Positions 42,078 to 53,823 are shown, numbered from the stretch's first letter. The stretch: DNA of 64,000 nucleotides from Luteitalea sp. TBR-22 (GCF_016865485.1 NZ_AP024452.1:1448501-1512500), one strand, 5' to 3'. A program made the numbers and translations. The notes: generated by a model not told the origin, from the letters alone.

Positions 42078-45000
42078 TCAGGCGTGGCGCATCGGCGGGG
42101 CGTCGCGGACCACTTCGTCGGCGACGCTGTGCCCGCGCCGCCGGTTGACCCGCAGGCGGATGTTCTCCAGGTAGAGATACACGACGGGCGTCGTGTAGAG
42201 CGTGAGCACCTGGCTCACGACCAGGCCGCCGACGATGGCGATGCCGAGCGGCTGGCGCATCTCGGCGCCTTCTCCGGTGCCCAGCATCAGCGGCAGCGCG
42301 CCCAGCAGGGCCGACATCGTCGTCATCAGGATCGGCCGCAGCCGCAGCATGCAGGCCTCGCGGATGGCCTCTTCCGGCGTGACGCCGTGCTCGCGTTCCC
42401 GCTGCAGGGCGACGTCGATCATCAGGATGGCGTTCTTCATCACCACGCCGATGAGCAGGAACAGCCCCAGCAGGGCGACGAGGCTGAACTCCGTCTTCAG
42501 CAGCAGCAGCGCCAGCAGCGCGCCGGCACCGGCCGAGGGGATCGTCGAGAGGATCGTCAGCGGGTGCAGGTAGCTCTCGTACAGCACGCCGAGCACGATG
42601 TACACGATGAGCAGCGTGCCGAGGATGGCGATCGGCTGGTTGCCCTGCAGACGGTTGAACAGGCTGGCGTTGCCCTGCAGACGGCCCTGGATGTTGGTCG
42701 GCAGGGTGAGCAGCGACACGGCGCGGTTGATCGCCGTCTCGGCCTGGCTCAGGCTGACGCCTGGCGCGAGCTCGAACGACACGTTGGCCGACGCGAACTG
42801 GTCGTTGCGGCTGATGCGGTCGTCGGCCGACGTGCGGGTGTAGTGGCTGAAGGCCGACAGCGGCACGCGGTTGCCGGTCGCCGTCACGACGTACACCTGG
42901 TCGAGCGACTCGGGCCCCTGCGCGAACTGCGGCGCGACCTCCATCACCACCCGGTACTGGTTCATGGCGTTGTAGATGGTGGACACCTGTCGCTGCCCGA
43001 ACGCGTTGTTGAGCGCCTGGGTCACGGTCGCCATCTCGATCCCGAGCTGACGCGCCGCCTCGCGATCGACCTCCAGCGTGATCTGCTGGCTCGACACGAG
43101 CTCGTCCTCGATGCCCGTGAGTTCGGGCAGCGGCTTGAGGGCGTCGCGCACCCGCTGGGCCCAGAGCCGCAGCTCCGCGAGGTTGTCGGAACGCAACGTG
43201 TACTGGTACGACCCGCCGCCGAAGCCGCCACCGAAACGGATGTCCTGGTCGACGTTGAGCCACAGGCGCGCGCCCGGCACCTTCGGGAGCGTGCGGCGGA
43301 TCCGTTCGGCCACGACCTGCCCCGAGACCTTGCGCTGCTCGAGCGGCTTGAGCCGCACGAAGATCTGGGCGTTGTTGATGCCGCGGCCCCCGCCGATGAA
43401 GCCGGCGACGCTCTCGACGGCCGGATCGCGCAGCACGGCCTTGCGGAACGCCTCGATCTTGGGCTGCATGATCTGGAACGACATCCCGTCGTCGCCCCGG
43501 ATGAAGCCGCCGAGCTGCCCGGTGTCCTGTTGCGGCAGGAAGCTCTTGGGGGCGCTCGTGTAGAGGTGAACGGTGAAGGCCGCGACACCGATGAAGATCA
43601 TCAGCACGATCGGCGAGTGGTCCAGGGCCCACCCGAGCGATCGGCCGTAGCCACGCCGCAGCCGCGCGAACGCCCCGTCGCTGATCGCCTGCAGGCGGCC
43701 GGGCCGCGCCGCCGACCGCGCCACCAGCCAGCGGGCGCACAGCATCGGCGTCAGCGTCAGCGACACCATCAGCGAGATCAGGATCGCGGTCACCAGCGTG
43801 ATCGAGAACTCGCGGAACAGGCGCTCGACGATGCCGCCCATGAAGAGGATCGAGACGAACACCGCCACGATCGACAGGTTCATGGAGAGCAGCGTGAAGC
43901 CGACCTCCCTGGCGCCCGTGTAGGCGGCCTGCAGTGGCGTCATGCCCTCCTCGACGTGCCGCGAGATGTTCTCCAGCACGACGATCGCGTCGTCGACGAC
44001 CAGCCCGGTGGCGACGATGAGCGCCATCAGCGACAGGTTGTTGAGCGAGAAGCCCCACAGGTACATCACCGCGCAGCTGCCGATGAGGGCGACCGGGACG
44101 GCGGTGACCGGGATCATCGCCGCCCGGACGTTGGCCAGGAACAGCAGCACCACGAGGATCACGAGCCCGACGGCCATGAGCAGCGTCTTGCGGGCCTCGT
44201 GCAAGGTCGCCCGGATGGTCGGCGACCGATCGCTGGCCACGTCGAGCGTGACGCCGGCCGGCAGGAAGGCGCGCAGCGCCGGCAACTGCGCCGTCACGCC
44301 GTCGACGGTCGCGATGATGTTGGCCTGCGCCTGGCGGCTGACCACGAGGAGCACGGCCTGCTTGTCGTTGAAGAAGCCGGCGTTGTAGCGGTCCTCGATG
44401 CCATCGGAGACCGTCGCGACGTCGGCGAGACGCACCGGCGCGTTGTTGCGGTAGGTGATGATCAGCGGCCGGTAGTCGGCCGCCGTCGACAGCTGGTCGC
44501 TGGCCTGGATCTGCCAGTGGCGGTCGCGGTCCTCGACCATCCCCTTGGGACGCAGCAGGTTGGCGCTGGCGATGGCCTGCCGGACCTGGTCGAGCGAGAT
44601 GCCGTACTGCGTGAGCGCTTGCGGCTGCAACTCGACGCGGACCGCCGGCAGCGAGCCGCCCCCCACCGTCACGTCGCCGACGCCGGTCACCTGCGCCACC
44701 TTCTGCGCCAGCACCGTCGAGGCCAGGTCGTACAACTGGCTCGTGCTGGCCGTGTCCGAGGTCAGCGCCAGGAGCATGATCGGCGCCTGCGACGGGTTGA
44801 TCTTCCGGTACGACGGCATGCCCGGCAGGGCGCTGGGCAGCAGCGACCGCGAGGCGTTGATGGCGGCCTGCACCTCGCGCGCCGCCGTGTCGATGTTCTT
44901 GCCCAGGTCGAACTGGATGTTGATGCGCGTCGAGCCCTGCGAGCTCTGCGAACTGAGCTCGTTGACGCCGGCGATCGTCCCGAGCGCCCGCTCGAGCGGC

Positions 45001-45194
45001 GTCGCCACCGTGGAGGCCATCGTCTCCGGACTGGCGCCGGGCAGCGACGCGCCGACCGAGATGGCCGGGAAGTCGACCTGCGGCAGCGGGGAGACGGGCA
45101 GCAGCATGTAGCCGAGCACCCCGACGAGCACGACCGAGATGCTCAGCAGCGTGGTGGCGACCGGACGGCTGATGAAGGGGGAGGAGAGGCTCAT
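42078..45194 (-). CDS. mdtC: RND efflux pump inner-membrane subunit, MdtC-like
   Basis: 1038 residues with the twelve-segment RND architecture: TM1 ([23 protein letters not shown]), large periplasmic loop, TM2-6 with the proton-relay Asp pair in [17 protein letters not shown], second loop, TM8-12 ([38 protein letters not shown]). It exports hydrophobic drugs or bile-salt-like compounds by proton antiport. [27 protein letters not shown] fits the MdtC/HAE1 group. Its ATG overlaps the stop of the MdtB-like gene (ATGA), so the two are translationally coupled and likely form a heterotrimer as MdtBC does. Confidence 0.93.
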   Translation of the reverse strand: MSLSSPFISRPVATTLLSISVVLVGVLGYMLLPVSPLPQVDFPAISVGASLPGASPETMASTVATPLERALGTIAGVNELSSQSSQGSTRINIQFDLGKNIDTAAREVQAAINASRSLLPSALPGMPSYRKINPSQAPIMLLALTSDTASTSQLYDLASTVLAQKVAQVTGVGDVTVGGGSLPAVRVELQPQALTQYGISLDQVRQAIASANLLRPKGMVEDRDRHWQIQASDQLSTAADYRPLIITYRNNAPVRLADVATVSDGIEDRYNAGFFNDKQAVLLVVSRQAQANIIATVDGVTAQLPALRAFLPAGVTLDVASDRSPTIRATLHEARKTLLMAVGLVILVVLLFLANVRAAMIPVTAVPVALIGSCAVMYLWGFSLNNLSLMALIVATGLVVDDAIVVLENISRHVEEGMTPLQAAYTGAREVGFTLLSMNLSIVAVFVSILFMGGIVERLFREFSITLVTAILISLMVSLTLTPMLCARWLVARSAARPGRLQAISDGAFARLRRGYGRSLGWALDHSPIVLMIFIGVAAFTVHLYTSAPKSFLPQQDTGQLGGFIRGDDGMSFQIMQPKIEAFRKAVLRDPAVESVAGFIGGGRGINNAQIFVRLKPLEQRKVSGQVVAERIRRTLPKVPGARLWLNVDQDIRFGGGFGGGSYQYTLRSDNLAELRLWAQRVRDALKPLPELTGIEDELVSSQQITLEVDREAARQLGIEMATVTQALNNAFGQRQVSTIYNAMNQYRVVMEVAPQFAQGPESLDQVYVVTATGNRVPLSAFSHYTRTSADDRISRNDQFASANVSFELAPGVSLSQAETAINRAVSLLTLPTNIQGRLQGNASLFNRLQGNQPIAILGTLLIVYIVLGVLYESYLHPLTILSTIPSAGAGALLALLLLKTEFSLVALLGLFLLIGVVMKNAILMIDVALQREREHGVTPEEAIREACMLRLRPILMTTMSALLGALPLMLGTGEGAEMRQPLGIAIVGGLVVSQVLTLYTTPVVYLYLENIRLRVNRRRGHSVADEVVRDAPPMRHA

Positions 45195-48100
45195 GCCGGC
45201 ACGTCCTCCGCCACCCGGGGCGTCGGCTGCGGGCGCCAGGCGTGTCCGAGGCGATCGAAGAACAGGTAGATCGCCGGCGTGGTGAACAGGGTGAGCACCT
45301 GGCTCACGAGCAGCCCGCCGACCATCACGAGGCCGAGCGGCTGGCGCATCTCGGCCCCGGACCCCGACGACAGCATCAGCGGCAGCGCGCCGAACAGCGC
45401 GGCGAGCGTCGTCATGAGGATCGGCCGGAAGCGGAGCAGCGCCGCCTTGTGGATGGCGTCGCGCGGGCTCAGGCCCTCGGTGCGCTCGGCGTCGAGGGCG
45501 AAGTCGATCATCATGATCGCGTTCTTCTTCACGATGCCGATCAGCAGGATGATGCCGATGACGGCAATCAGGCTCAGGTCCGTGCCGGTGAGCAGCAGCG
45601 CGAGCAGCGCACCGACGCCGGCCGACGGCAGCGTCGAGAGAATCGTGATCGGGTGGATGTAGCTCTCGTAGAGCACGCCGAGCACGAGGTACATCGTGAC
45701 GATGGCAGCCAGGACGAGCAGCAGCGTGCTGTCGAGCGAGGACCGGAAGGCCGCCGCCGCGCCCTGGAACGTCGTCTGGATGCTGGCCGGCATGCCCAGC
45801 TCACGCTGCGCCTGCTCGATGGCCTCGACGGCGCGGCCGAGCGAGGCGCCCCTGGCCAGGTTGAACGACATCGTGACGGCGGGAAACTGGCCCGCGTGGT
45901 TGATCACCAGCGACGTGTTGCGGTCCTCGATGGTCGCGATGTTGGACAGGGGGATCTGCCGGCCGTCGGCCGTCGACACGAAGACCTGGCCGAGGGCCTC
46001 CGGGCCGACCTGGAAGCGGGGCGCGACCTCGAGGACCACCCGGTACTGGTTGGCCTGCGTGTAGATCGTCGAGATCAGCCGCTGCCCGAACGCGTCGTAG
46101 AGCGCGTCGTCGATGGCCGAGACGCGGATGCCGAGACGGCTGGCGGCATCGCGGTCGATGTCGAGGAAGGCCTGGAGCCCGCGGTCCTGCAAGTCGCTGG
46201 CGACGTCGGCCAGGTATGGCGACTGCTGGAGGCGCGCCACCAGCCTGGGCACCCACAGGGCCAGACGGTCCGCGTCGGGATCCTCGAGCGTGAACTGGAA
46301 CTGCGTGCGGCTGACGCGATCCTCGATGGTCAGGTCCTGCACCGGCTGCATGTACAGCGTGATGCCCGGCACCCGCGCGACGCGCTCGCGCAGGGCCGCG
46401 ATGATCTCGGTGGCCGACCGCTGTCGCTCGACGCGGGGCGTGAGCGTGACGAGCATGCGGCCGCTGTTCAGCGTCGCATTGCCCCCGTCCACGCCGATGA
46501 ACGACGACAGGCCCTTCACGTCCGGCTCCTCGAGGATGGCGCGTGCCGCGGCCCGCTGGCGCTCGGCCATCGCCGCGAACGACACCGACTGGGGCGCCTC
46601 GCTGATCACCTGGATCGCGCCCGTGTCCTGCACCGGGAAGAAGCCCTTGGGCACGACGACGTACAGCCAGGCCGTCAGCGCCAGGGTCGCCACCGCCACG
46701 AACAGCGTCAGCGTCTGGTAGCGCAGCGCCGTGGTGAGCAGGCGATCGTAGAGCGCGATCATGCCGTCGAAGACCTTGCCGGTCGCCGTGAAAAGCCGCC
46801 CGTGGTGCTCGGACGCCTCGGCCTTCAGCAGCCGCGCGCACATCATCGGCGTCAGCGTCAGCGACACGACGAGCGAGATCATGATCGACACCGCCAGCGT
46901 GATCGCGAACTCGCGGAACAACCGGCCGACGACGTCGGCCATGAACAGCAGCGGGATGAGCACCGCGATGAGCGACACCGTGAGCGAGATCAGCGTGAAC
47001 CCGATCTGGCGGGCGCCCTCGAGCGCCGCCTCCATCGGCGTGGCGCCCTCCTCGAGGTAGCGCGCGATGTTCTCCACCATCACGATGGCGTCGTCGACGA
47101 CGAAGCCGGTCGCGATGGTCAGCGCCATGAGGGTCAGGTTGTTGATCGAGAAGCCGGCCAGGTACATGACGCCGAAGGTGCCGATGAGCGAGAGCGGCAC
47201 CACGACGCTCGGGATGATCGTCGCCGGGATGTTGCGCAGGAAGACGAAGGTGACCAGCACGACCAGGCCGACGGCGAACATCAGCTCGTGCTGCACGTCG
47301 CTCACCGAAGCGCGGATGGTGTCGGTGCGGTCGCTCAGGACGGCGACCGTGAGCGTCGACGGCAGGCTCGCCGTGAGCTGCGGCATCAGCGCCGTGATGC
47401 GATCGACGACGTCGATGACGTTGGCGCCGGGCTGCCGCTGGACGTTGACCAGCACGGCCGGCAGGTCGTTGGCCCAGGCGCCGAGGCGCACGTTCTCCGC
47501 GCCGTCCACAACCTCGGCCACGTCGCGCAGTCGCAGCGGTGCGCCGCCTTCGTAGGCGACGATGAGGTCGCGATAGGCGTCGGCCGAGCGGAGCTGGTCG
47601 TTGGCGTCGAGCATGAACGAGCGCTCGGGACCGTCGAAGTTGCCCTTGGGCTGGTTGACGTTGGCGGCCGCGATCACCGCGCGCAGGCTCTGGAGGTTCA
47701 GGTTGTGCGCGGCCAACGCCTGCGGATTGGCCTGGATGCGCACCGCAGGTCGCTGGCCGCCGGCCAGGCTCACCAGTCCCACGCCCGGCAACTGCGACAG
47801 CTTCTGCGCGACGCGCGTGTCGACCAGGTCGTACACGTCGGGCAGCGGCATCGTCGGCGACGTGATCGCCAGCGTCAGCACCGGCGTGTCGGCCGGGTTC
47901 ACCTTGTTGTAGACCGGGGGCTGCGGCAGGTCGTTGGGCAGCAGGTTGCTCGCCGCGTTGATCGCCGCCTGCACTTCCTGCTCGGCCACCTCGATGGCCT
48001 TGTCGAGCGAGAACCGCAGCGTGATGACCGAGGCGCCGCCGGAACTCGTCGACGACATCTGGTCGAGGCCGGGCATCTGGCCGAACTGGCGCTCGAGCGG

Positions 48101-48295
48101 CGCGGTGACCGCGCTGGTCATCACGTCGGGGCTCGCGCCCGGGTAGAAAGTGAGGATTCGGATTGTGGGGTAGTCCACCTGCGGCAGGGCCGACACCGGC
48201 AGCAGGCGGTAGGCAAGCGCGCCCGACAACAGCAACGCCGCCATCAGGAGCGCGGTGGCGACGGGCCGCAGGATGAACGGGCGCGAGATGTTCAT
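45191..48295 (-). CDS. mdtB: RND efflux pump inner-membrane subunit, MdtB-like
   Basis: 1034 residues, clearly paralogous to the next gene: [41 protein letters not shown] at the start, [31 protein letters not shown] (proton-relay Asp), two periplasmic porter loops, and [61 protein letters not shown] is MdtB-like. It overlaps the mdtA stop by 4 bp (ATGA) and the MdtC start by 4 bp, giving the order mdtA-mdtB-mdtC on the minus strand. There is no TolC-type outer-membrane gene in the operon, so one must be supplied from elsewhere. Confidence 0.93.
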   Translation of the reverse strand: MNISRPFILRPVATALLMAALLLSGALAYRLLPVSALPQVDYPTIRILTFYPGASPDVMTSAVTAPLERQFGQMPGLDQMSSTSSGGASVITLRFSLDKAIEVAEQEVQAAINAASNLLPNDLPQPPVYNKVNPADTPVLTLAITSPTMPLPDVYDLVDTRVAQKLSQLPGVGLVSLAGGQRPAVRIQANPQALAAHNLNLQSLRAVIAAANVNQPKGNFDGPERSFMLDANDQLRSADAYRDLIVAYEGGAPLRLRDVAEVVDGAENVRLGAWANDLPAVLVNVQRQPGANVIDVVDRITALMPQLTASLPSTLTVAVLSDRTDTIRASVSDVQHELMFAVGLVVLVTFVFLRNIPATIIPSVVVPLSLIGTFGVMYLAGFSINNLTLMALTIATGFVVDDAIVMVENIARYLEEGATPMEAALEGARQIGFTLISLTVSLIAVLIPLLFMADVVGRLFREFAITLAVSIMISLVVSLTLTPMMCARLLKAEASEHHGRLFTATGKVFDGMIALYDRLLTTALRYQTLTLFVAVATLALTAWLYVVVPKGFFPVQDTGAIQVISEAPQSVSFAAMAERQRAAARAILEEPDVKGLSSFIGVDGGNATLNSGRMLVTLTPRVERQRSATEIIAALRERVARVPGITLYMQPVQDLTIEDRVSRTQFQFTLEDPDADRLALWVPRLVARLQQSPYLADVASDLQDRGLQAFLDIDRDAASRLGIRVSAIDDALYDAFGQRLISTIYTQANQYRVVLEVAPRFQVGPEALGQVFVSTADGRQIPLSNIATIEDRNTSLVINHAGQFPAVTMSFNLARGASLGRAVEAIEQAQRELGMPASIQTTFQGAAAAFRSSLDSTLLLVLAAIVTMYLVLGVLYESYIHPITILSTLPSAGVGALLALLLTGTDLSLIAVIGIILLIGIVKKNAIMMIDFALDAERTEGLSPRDAIHKAALLRFRPILMTTLAALFGALPLMLSSGSGAEMRQPLGLVMVGGLLVSQVLTLFTTPAIYLFFDRLGHAWRPQPTPRVAEDVPA

Positions 48296-49572
48296 GGCCG
48301 GGCCGCCTTGGGCTGCGGTGCGGTGGTGCCGGGCGCCTGTGGTGTTCCCGCCGCCGGCTGACGCGCCGCCGGCGAGTCCCCGGCCGCGGGCCGGCCACTT
48401 CCGGTGCCGACGATCTCGACGGTCGTCCCCTCCTGCAGGGCATCCACGCCCTCGAGCACCACGCGTTCCCCGGGCTGGAGCCCCTCGGTGACGGCGATCC
48501 GCTCGCCCTCGGCCGCGCCGAGCACCACCTTGCGAATCGTCGCCTTGCCATCGGGCTTGATCACGTAGACGAACGTCCCGAACGAGGCGCGCTGGATCGT
48601 CGCCGACGGCACGACGGTGGCCGCCCGCAACGTCGACAGGTTCAGGTTGACGTTCACGAACTGGTTCGGGAAAAGGGTGTCGTCCTCGTTCTGGAACACC
48701 GCGCGCAGCCGGATCGTGCCCGTCGTCGTGTCGATCTGGTTGTCGACGGTGCGCAGAGTGCCGGTGGCCAGGCGGGTGGTTTCGGCGCGATCCCAGGCCT
48801 CGACGGCCGGTGTGCCGCCGCGGCGCATCGCCTCGAGCACGGCCGGCAGGTCGGTCTCCGGCACGGTGAACAGGACCGAGATCGGCTGCATCTGCGTGAT
48901 GACGACGATGCCGTTGGCATCGCCGCTGCGCACCAGGTTGCCGACGTCCACCTGCCGCAGTCCCAGCTTGCCGGCGATGGGCGCCACCACCTTGGTGAAC
49001 GAGAGCTGCAACCGGGCGTTGCTGACCTGGGCGTCGTTGGACTGCACGGTGCCCTCGACCTGCTTGACCAGCGACTCCTGCGCCGTGAGCTGCTGTCTCG
49101 GAATGAGCTCGCGCTCGAAGAGCGACTTGAAACTCGCCAGGTCCGCACGCGCGTTGTTCAGCCGCGCCTCGTTCTCGGCGCGCTGGCCCAGCACCTGCGC
49201 CAGAGCGACCTCGTAGGGACGCGAGTCGATCTCGGCCAGCAGCTGCCCGGCCGTGACCCGCTGGCCTTCGGTGAAGTGCACCCGGACCAGCTCCCCGTCG
49301 AGCCGGCTACGGACGACGACGGTGTTGAGGGGCGTCACCGTGCCCAGCGCCTTCAGCGCGACGGCGATGTTGCGTCGTTCGGCCTCTACAACACGCACTG
49401 GCGGCTTCTCGCCGCGGCCCGCGCCGAAGCGTCCGCCCCCCTGCGGCATCGGCGCCGGCTGGCCGATGCCGTAGTACCAGACCAGGCCGCCGCCACCCAG
49501 CAACAGCACCAGACCGATGACCCACTGGCCCAGGCGCGATCGCCTGGACGGTGCTTCGACCGACGTGTTCAT
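48292..49572 (-). CDS. mdtA: RND periplasmic adaptor (membrane-fusion protein), MdtA-like
   Basis: 426 residues: N-terminal membrane anchor ([21 protein letters not shown]), split lipoyl domain ([28 protein letters not shown] ... [20 protein letters not shown]) around a helical hairpin ([35 protein letters not shown]), beta-barrel domain and membrane-proximal domain ([17 protein letters not shown]). It couples the RND pump to an outer-membrane channel. The last 45 residues are a Pro/Ala-rich tail. ATG at 49572 begins [11 protein letters not shown] directly before the anchor; an upstream extension in the open frame has no coding character. First gene of the operon. Confidence 0.93.
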   Translation of the reverse strand: MNTSVEAPSRRSRLGQWVIGLVLLLGGGGLVWYYGIGQPAPMPQGGGRFGAGRGEKPPVRVVEAERRNIAVALKALGTVTPLNTVVVRSRLDGELVRVHFTEGQRVTAGQLLAEIDSRPYEVALAQVLGQRAENEARLNNARADLASFKSLFERELIPRQQLTAQESLVKQVEGTVQSNDAQVSNARLQLSFTKVVAPIAGKLGLRQVDVGNLVRSGDANGIVVITQMQPISVLFTVPETDLPAVLEAMRRGGTPAVEAWDRAETTRLATGTLRTVDNQIDTTTGTIRLRAVFQNEDDTLFPNQFVNVNLNLSTLRAATVVPSATIQRASFGTFVYVIKPDGKATIRKVVLGAAEGERIAVTEGLQPGERVVLEGVDALQEGTTVEIVGTGSGRPAAGDSPAARQPAAGTPQAPGTTAPQPKAARP

Positions 49573-49714
49573 GATGGCAGTGTGCTCGCTTCCCGGACCC
49601 TGAGTCGAATACGACGGCGCGCCGCGACACGTGTCGGTCCCAAAGATGATGAGACGCCGCCGGGCCCATCCACGTGCCCCGTGCGACGGCAGGTGGGCCA
49701 CGGGCCCACGGTCC

Positions 49715-50839
49715 CTACGGCCGGCCCAGCACCGCGTACCCCTGCTGGCGCATCGCGTCGGGGAAGTCGTGGTCGCTGTCGGGGTGCTCGACGCGCAAGG
49801 CGTCGCGGGCGCCGAGCAGCGCGTACACGGGCCGCGCGGCAGCGACGATGCGGTCGACGCTCTGCCAGCGGAAGTTCGCGTCGCGGAGCGGCGCGCTGAT
49901 GAAGCAGGGCCGCGGAGCGAGCGCGCCGATCATCTCCGCGAAGTCGAACGGGATGTCCTGCAGCCGCCCCGCGTAGTCGAGCAGGCGCGGCATGTAGCGC
50001 AACTGGCACCACCCCTTCTCTGGCTGCCACACCTTCGGGTCGCCGCCGTAGTAGTCGACGTACAGGTCGAGGCCGCAGCTCGAGACGACCGCATCGACGC
50101 GCGTATCGAACACCGCCGTGTAGACCGCGTTGTGGCCACCCAGCGAGTGCCCGATCGCGCCGACACCGCCCGGCGCCACGAAAGGCAGCGACTCCAGCAC
50201 GTCGATAGCCCGCACGTTGTCCCAGATGGCCTTCATCGTCCCGCTCTGGTAGCCGAGGCCACGCACGTCCGGCTGGTAGCGCGCGAGCAGGGGATACGAG
50301 GGCGCGATGGTCACGACGCCGCGCTCGGCCAGCTCCGCGGCATAGGCGCGGTTGGGCCGGCCACCGAGGCCGACCACGACGTCGTGGCCGATGGCGGCGT
50401 CGGTGGGGTGCAGGCAGAGCACGGCACGCGCGGTGGCGCCCGCGCGCAGCGCTGCCTTGGGCACGAGCAACCAGGCCGGGGTGCGTGAGCCAGGCTCGGA
50501 CTGGTAGGTGATGGCCCGACGCACGTACGTGCCGGCATCGGCTTCGTCGAGCACCTGCATCTCGACCGGGACCCGCTTCTCGGGTCCGGGGAGCGGCCCC
50601 ATCACCTCCTGCATCGCGCGCACGATCTCCGCACGCCGACGGGCCCAGTGCGCCGGCGTGGTCACCGGCCGGACCGCGTCTGCGTCGTCCCGGTACTGCA
50701 GGAGGTCGAGGCGATCGAGACGCCGGGGCGAGGACGCGGGCGCCTGCCGCGCGGCCTTGCCGATCGTCCGGCCCGAGACCCTGGCGGCGAGACCTGTGGC
50801 GAGAAGTGTGGCAAGGAGTGCGCGTCGCGAGCCGGGCAT
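49715..50839 (-). CDS. Exported alpha/beta hydrolase (acetyl-esterase / DLH-like)
   Basis: 374 residues. A Tat- or Sec-type N-terminus (GSRRALLATLLATGLAARVSG) is followed by an alpha/beta hydrolase with strand LLVPKAALRAGATARAVLCLHPTD, nucleophile GAIGHSLGGHNA, acid around FISAPLRDANFRW and His in the HPDSDHDFPDA segment. It resembles the acetyl-xylan-esterase / dienelactone-hydrolase-like group that removes ester groups from carbohydrates. Transcribed leftward toward mdtA but with 142 bp between them. Divergent from the DDAH gene 58 bp away. Confidence 0.85.
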   Translation of the reverse strand: MPGSRRALLATLLATGLAARVSGRTIGKAARQAPASSPRRLDRLDLLQYRDDADAVRPVTTPAHWARRRAEIVRAMQEVMGPLPGPEKRVPVEMQVLDEADAGTYVRRAITYQSEPGSRTPAWLLVPKAALRAGATARAVLCLHPTDAAIGHDVVVGLGGRPNRAYAAELAERGVVTIAPSYPLLARYQPDVRGLGYQSGTMKAIWDNVRAIDVLESLPFVAPGGVGAIGHSLGGHNAVYTAVFDTRVDAVVSSCGLDLYVDYYGGDPKVWQPEKGWCQLRYMPRLLDYAGRLQDIPFDFAEMIGALAPRPCFISAPLRDANFRWQSVDRIVAAARPVYALLGARDALRVEHPDSDHDFPDAMRQQGYAVLGRP

Positions 50840-50897
50840 GCCGCGCAGCGTTCCCCGAGCCGGGGGGCGGCGTCAAGCGCGTGGTACCGTGCCCCGG

Positions 50898-51677
50898 ATG
50901 CCTGCCTCGGCCACCCGCTTCACCCACGCCATCGTCCGTCGGCCTGCGGCTTCTGCGATTCACAACCTGCGCTCCGTGGATCGCGGGGCGCCAGACATCG
51001 ACGGCCTTTGTCGCGAGCACGCTGCCTACGTCGACATGCTGACGCGACTCGGGCTCACGGTCGACGTGTTGCCGCCGCTCGACGCGTTCCCCGACAGCCT
51101 GTTCGTGGAGGATCCGGCGCTCGTGTTCCCCGAGGGGGCGATCGTGTTGCGTCCGGGTGCCGCGTCGCGCCTCGGCGAAGCGGAGCACCTGCGGCCGGCA
51201 CTGGCGTCGCGCTTCGACCGCATCCTGGAGTTGACCGACGGCTTTGCCGACGGGGGCGACGTGTTGCGCACGCCCGACGTGGTCCACGTCGGCCTCTCGG
51301 CGCGCACCGACGAGACCGGCGCGACCGCGCTCGCCGGCCTGCTCGCGGCACTGGGGTACCGCGCCTCGATCGTGCGTCCGCCTGCGGGCGTGCTGCACCT
51401 CAAGACGGCCTGCTCGCTGGTCGACGACGGGACCCTGCTCGCGACGCGGGCCATGGCCGACGCGCACCTGTTCCCAGGCCTCGACGTCATCGTGATCCCC
51501 GACGGCGAGGAACCCGCCGCCAACCTGCTGCGCGTCAACGACGTCGTCATGGTGGCCGCCGGCTTCCCGCGGACCGCCGAGATGCTGGCCCGCCGCGGCC
51601 ACGACGTCCGCGCGCTCGCCCTCGACGAGGTGATGAAGCTCGACGCCGGCTTGTCGTGCATGTCGCTGCGCTGGTAG
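50898..51677 (+). CDS. Dimethylarginine dimethylaminohydrolase (DDAH)
   Basis: 259 residues of the guanidino-modifying (pentein) fold. It hydrolyses N-methylated arginine to citrulline and methylamines. Signs are FTHAIVRRPAASA, LFVEDPALVFPEGAIVLRPGA (substrate Asp/Glu), the catalytic His in LHLKTACSLVDDG, and the catalytic Cys in LDAGLSCMSLRW at the very end. Arginine deiminase is excluded by the short length. ATG at 50898 starts MPASATRFTHA; the longer open frame upstream is antisense to the hydrolase. Two REP-like palindromes follow its stop. Confidence 0.92.
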   Translation: MPASATRFTHAIVRRPAASAIHNLRSVDRGAPDIDGLCREHAAYVDMLTRLGLTVDVLPPLDAFPDSLFVEDPALVFPEGAIVLRPGAASRLGEAEHLRPALASRFDRILELTDGFADGGDVLRTPDVVHVGLSARTDETGATALAGLLAALGYRASIVRPPAGVLHLKTACSLVDDGTLLATRAMADAHLFPGLDVIVIPDGEEPAANLLRVNDVVMVAAGFPRTAEMLARRGHDVRALALDEVMKLDAGLSCMSLRW

Positions 51678-51678
51678 G

Positions 51679-51775
51679 GGTGCGTCGGCCAAGGCCGACG
51701 CCTACGTCCGACCATGTCGCCATTCAGGGGGAGGGGGCCGCTTCCCGGGCGTAGCCGTCGCCCTCGGGCGACGGT
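51679..51775. repeat. Two REP-like palindromes in opposite orientation
   Basis: First: GCGTCGGCC-AA-GGCCGACGC (51682-51701) followed by CTAC, i.e. GTAG on the minus strand. Second: GTAG at 51751 then CCGTCGCCC-TC-GGGCGACGG (51755-51774). The second is identical over 25 bp to the copy at 58776-58800. Heads face away from each other, as in a REP pair (BIME-like). Confidence 0.8.
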
Positions 51776-51823
51776 CCGCGATGCCTTGTGGTACGGTGCC
51801 GCTATCTCATCACTGGAGTCCGC

Positions 51824-52330
51824 ATGGTCCTCACCAAAGCCGAACTGATTGCCTCGTTGCAGCACGAAGTCCGCATCCTCCTCCACCTGGCCGGCAAGGT
51901 CGACGAGCGCTCGCTCGAGTACCGCCCGACGCCCAAGCAACGAAGCACCATCGAGTTGCTGCGCTACCTGAGCGTGATGGGGCCCGGGCTCGTGCAGGCG
52001 GCCCTCACGGGCACCTTCGATCGCGAGAAGTGGGGAGCGGAGGCGGCGGCTGCCGCGACGCGCGATCTCGCGCAGACCAGCGCGGTGATCGCCACGCAGG
52101 CCGACCAGTTCCAGGCGTTGCTGGGCGACCTGCCCGACGAGGCGTTCCGCAAGGAACTGGACATGTTCGGGCGCAAGACGACCGTCGGGTCGTTTCTGGT
52201 CAACTCGGTGTTGAGCGGCTATGCGGCGTATCGCACGCAGCTGTTCTGCTACCTCAAGGCCTGCGGCCGCGAGGAGCTGAACACGATGAACCTGTGGGCC
52301 GGGATCGACCCGCCGCCCGCGCAGGGCTGA
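51824..52330 (+). CDS. DinB-like four-helix protein
   Basis: 168 residues, all-helical, of the DinB/DUF1993-like type: MVLTKAELIASLQHEVRILLHLAGKVDERSLEYRPTPKQRSTIELLRYLSVMGP at the start, and a later helix VNSVLSGYAAYRTQLFCYLKACGREELNT. The classical three-His metal site of DinB hydrolases is not fully evident: one His lies in helix 1 and another before LAGK. ATG at 51824 is chosen over the 12-residue longer start because TGGAG lies just upstream. Function unknown. Convergent with the aminotransferase gene. Confidence 0.75.
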   Translation: MVLTKAELIASLQHEVRILLHLAGKVDERSLEYRPTPKQRSTIELLRYLSVMGPGLVQAALTGTFDREKWGAEAAAAATRDLAQTSAVIATQADQFQALLGDLPDEAFRKELDMFGRKTTVGSFLVNSVLSGYAAYRTQLFCYLKACGREELNTMNLWAGIDPPPAQG

Positions 52331-52354
52331 CGCTCGGGAACCCGAGGCTCCCGC

Positions 52355-53656
52355 CTAGGCCCCGACCTTCTCGCCGCGCTGCGCGAGCAGCGCGCGGGAG
52401 GTGACCAGCAGCACGCTGAGCGCCACGCCCTCGGCGGCCACCTTCACCGTCGCGAGGTCGGGGAAGGAGGGTGCGATGCGCACGGTGCGGTCGTCGGGAT
52501 CCTGGCCGAGCGGGTGCGTCGCGCCGGCGGGCGTCAGCTCGACGCCTGCCGCCTTGGCGGCCTGCACCAGTGCCTTCGCGCAGCCGTCCATCACGTCGAG
52601 CGAGATGAAGTAGCCGCCCTTGGGCACCAGCCACGAGGCGACGCCGGTACCAGCGAGGTGCTCGGCGAACGTCGCCGACACCGCCTCGAACTTCGGCGCC
52701 ATGATCGCGCGATGGCGGTCCATCAGCGCCAGCAGGCCGTCGGCGTCCTTCAGGAACCGGACGTGGCGCAACTGGTTCACCTTGTCGCTGCCGATCGTGC
52801 GCTTGCCCATGCGCCCGAGGAACCACTTGACGTTGTCGGGCGACCCGGCGAAGAGCGACACGCCGGCGCCGGCCAGCGTGATCTTCGACGTCGAGCCGAA
52901 CACGAACGCGCGGTCGGCGTTGCCGTGCGCCGCGCACCGCTCGATGAGGCTGGGGATCTCGACGCGCTCCTCGGTCAGGTGGTGCACCGCGTAGGCGTTG
53001 TCCCAGAAGAGGCGGAAGTCCGGCGCCGCGGTCTTCATCGATGCGAGGCGCTCGACCACCGCGCCCGCATACACCGCGCCCGAGGGGTTGGCGTACTTGG
53101 GCACGCACCACATGCCCTTGATCGACGCGTCGGCCAGCACCAACTTCTCGACCACGTCCATGTCGGGGCCGTCGGCCAGCAGCGGCACCGGGATCATCCG
53201 GATGCCGAAGTCCTGGCAGATCGCGAAGTGCCGGTCGTAGCCGGGCACCGGGCACAGGAACGTCACGCGCTCCTCCTGCACCCACGGGCGCGGGCTGCCC
53301 ACCGTCCCCTTGAGCAGGCTGTAGGCCACCGCGTCGTGCATCAGCGCGAGGCTCGAGTTGTCGCCGATGACGATCTGCGAGGCCGGCGCGCCGAACAGCG
53401 GCGCGAAGATCGCCCGGAGTTCGGGCAGGCCCTGCAGCAGGCCGTAATTGCGCGTGTCGGTCCGGTCCGCGGCGAGGTAGTCGCCCTCGCCGGGCAGGCC
53501 GAGCAGGCCGTTGGAGAGATCGAGCTGCTCGCTCGACGGCTTCCCGCGCGTGAGGTCGAGCGCGAGGCCGCGTTGCGTGAACGCGTCGTAGCGACGGGTG
53601 ACGTCGGCGTGGAAGGCAGCGAGGTCGGCGGTCGGGAGCGAGGTCAGCGGGGGCAC
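52355..53656 (-). CDS. PLP-dependent aminotransferase, type Ic (PF12897-like, aspartate-type)
   Basis: 433 residues of fold type I. LDLTRGKPSSEQLDLSNGLLGLPG near the start and DTRNYGLLQGLPELRAIFAPLFG are characteristic of the class Ic aspartate aminotransferase family. PLP contacts: GDNSSLALMHDAV, VPKYANPSGAVY, FWDNAYAVHH, and the Schiff-base Lys in FVFGSTSKITLAGAGVSLFAGS. It transfers amino groups between aspartate-like donors and 2-oxo acids. GTG at 53656 (VPPLTSLPTADLAAF) matches the family's usual N-terminus; ATG codons at 53680 and 53689 are in frame but add non-homologous residues. Divergent from the DUF1003 gene. Confidence 0.87.
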   Translation of the reverse strand: MPPLTSLPTADLAAFHADVTRRYDAFTQRGLALDLTRGKPSSEQLDLSNGLLGLPGEGDYLAADRTDTRNYGLLQGLPELRAIFAPLFGAPASQIVIGDNSSLALMHDAVAYSLLKGTVGSPRPWVQEERVTFLCPVPGYDRHFAICQDFGIRMIPVPLLADGPDMDVVEKLVLADASIKGMWCVPKYANPSGAVYAGAVVERLASMKTAAPDFRLFWDNAYAVHHLTEERVEIPSLIERCAAHGNADRAFVFGSTSKITLAGAGVSLFAGSPDNVKWFLGRMGKRTIGSDKVNQLRHVRFLKDADGLLALMDRHRAIMAPKFEAVSATFAEHLAGTGVASWLVPKGGYFISLDVMDGCAKALVQAAKAAGVELTPAGATHPLGQDPDDRTVRIAPSFPDLATVKVAAEGVALSVLLVTSRALLAQRGEKVGA

Positions 53657-53823
53657 GGCCAACCACCATACCGCAGCCATGCGCGGCATGCGTGTTGTGG
53701 TGGAGGTGCATTACCAAGGCGCATGCGTGCGCGTGCCCCGTCAACCGCAGAGCCGGCAGGACAGGCGCGCGCGCCACGACGTACGCTGGGGCGCGGGCCA
53801 TCGAGGCCGCAGGCGGAGGACAC

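Noticed and set aside
42084-48361. Two very long plus-strand open frames (over 1000 codons each) opposite the RND pump genes
   Set aside because: They are antisense to mdtB and mdtC, consist of Arg/Gly/His/Asp-rich low-complexity translation and have no motifs. High GC in the third codon position keeps the opposite strand open.
42078-49572. A complete tripartite efflux operon
   Set aside because: No TolC-type outer-membrane gene was found before 49715 or after 42078, so only the adaptor and the two pump subunits are claimed.
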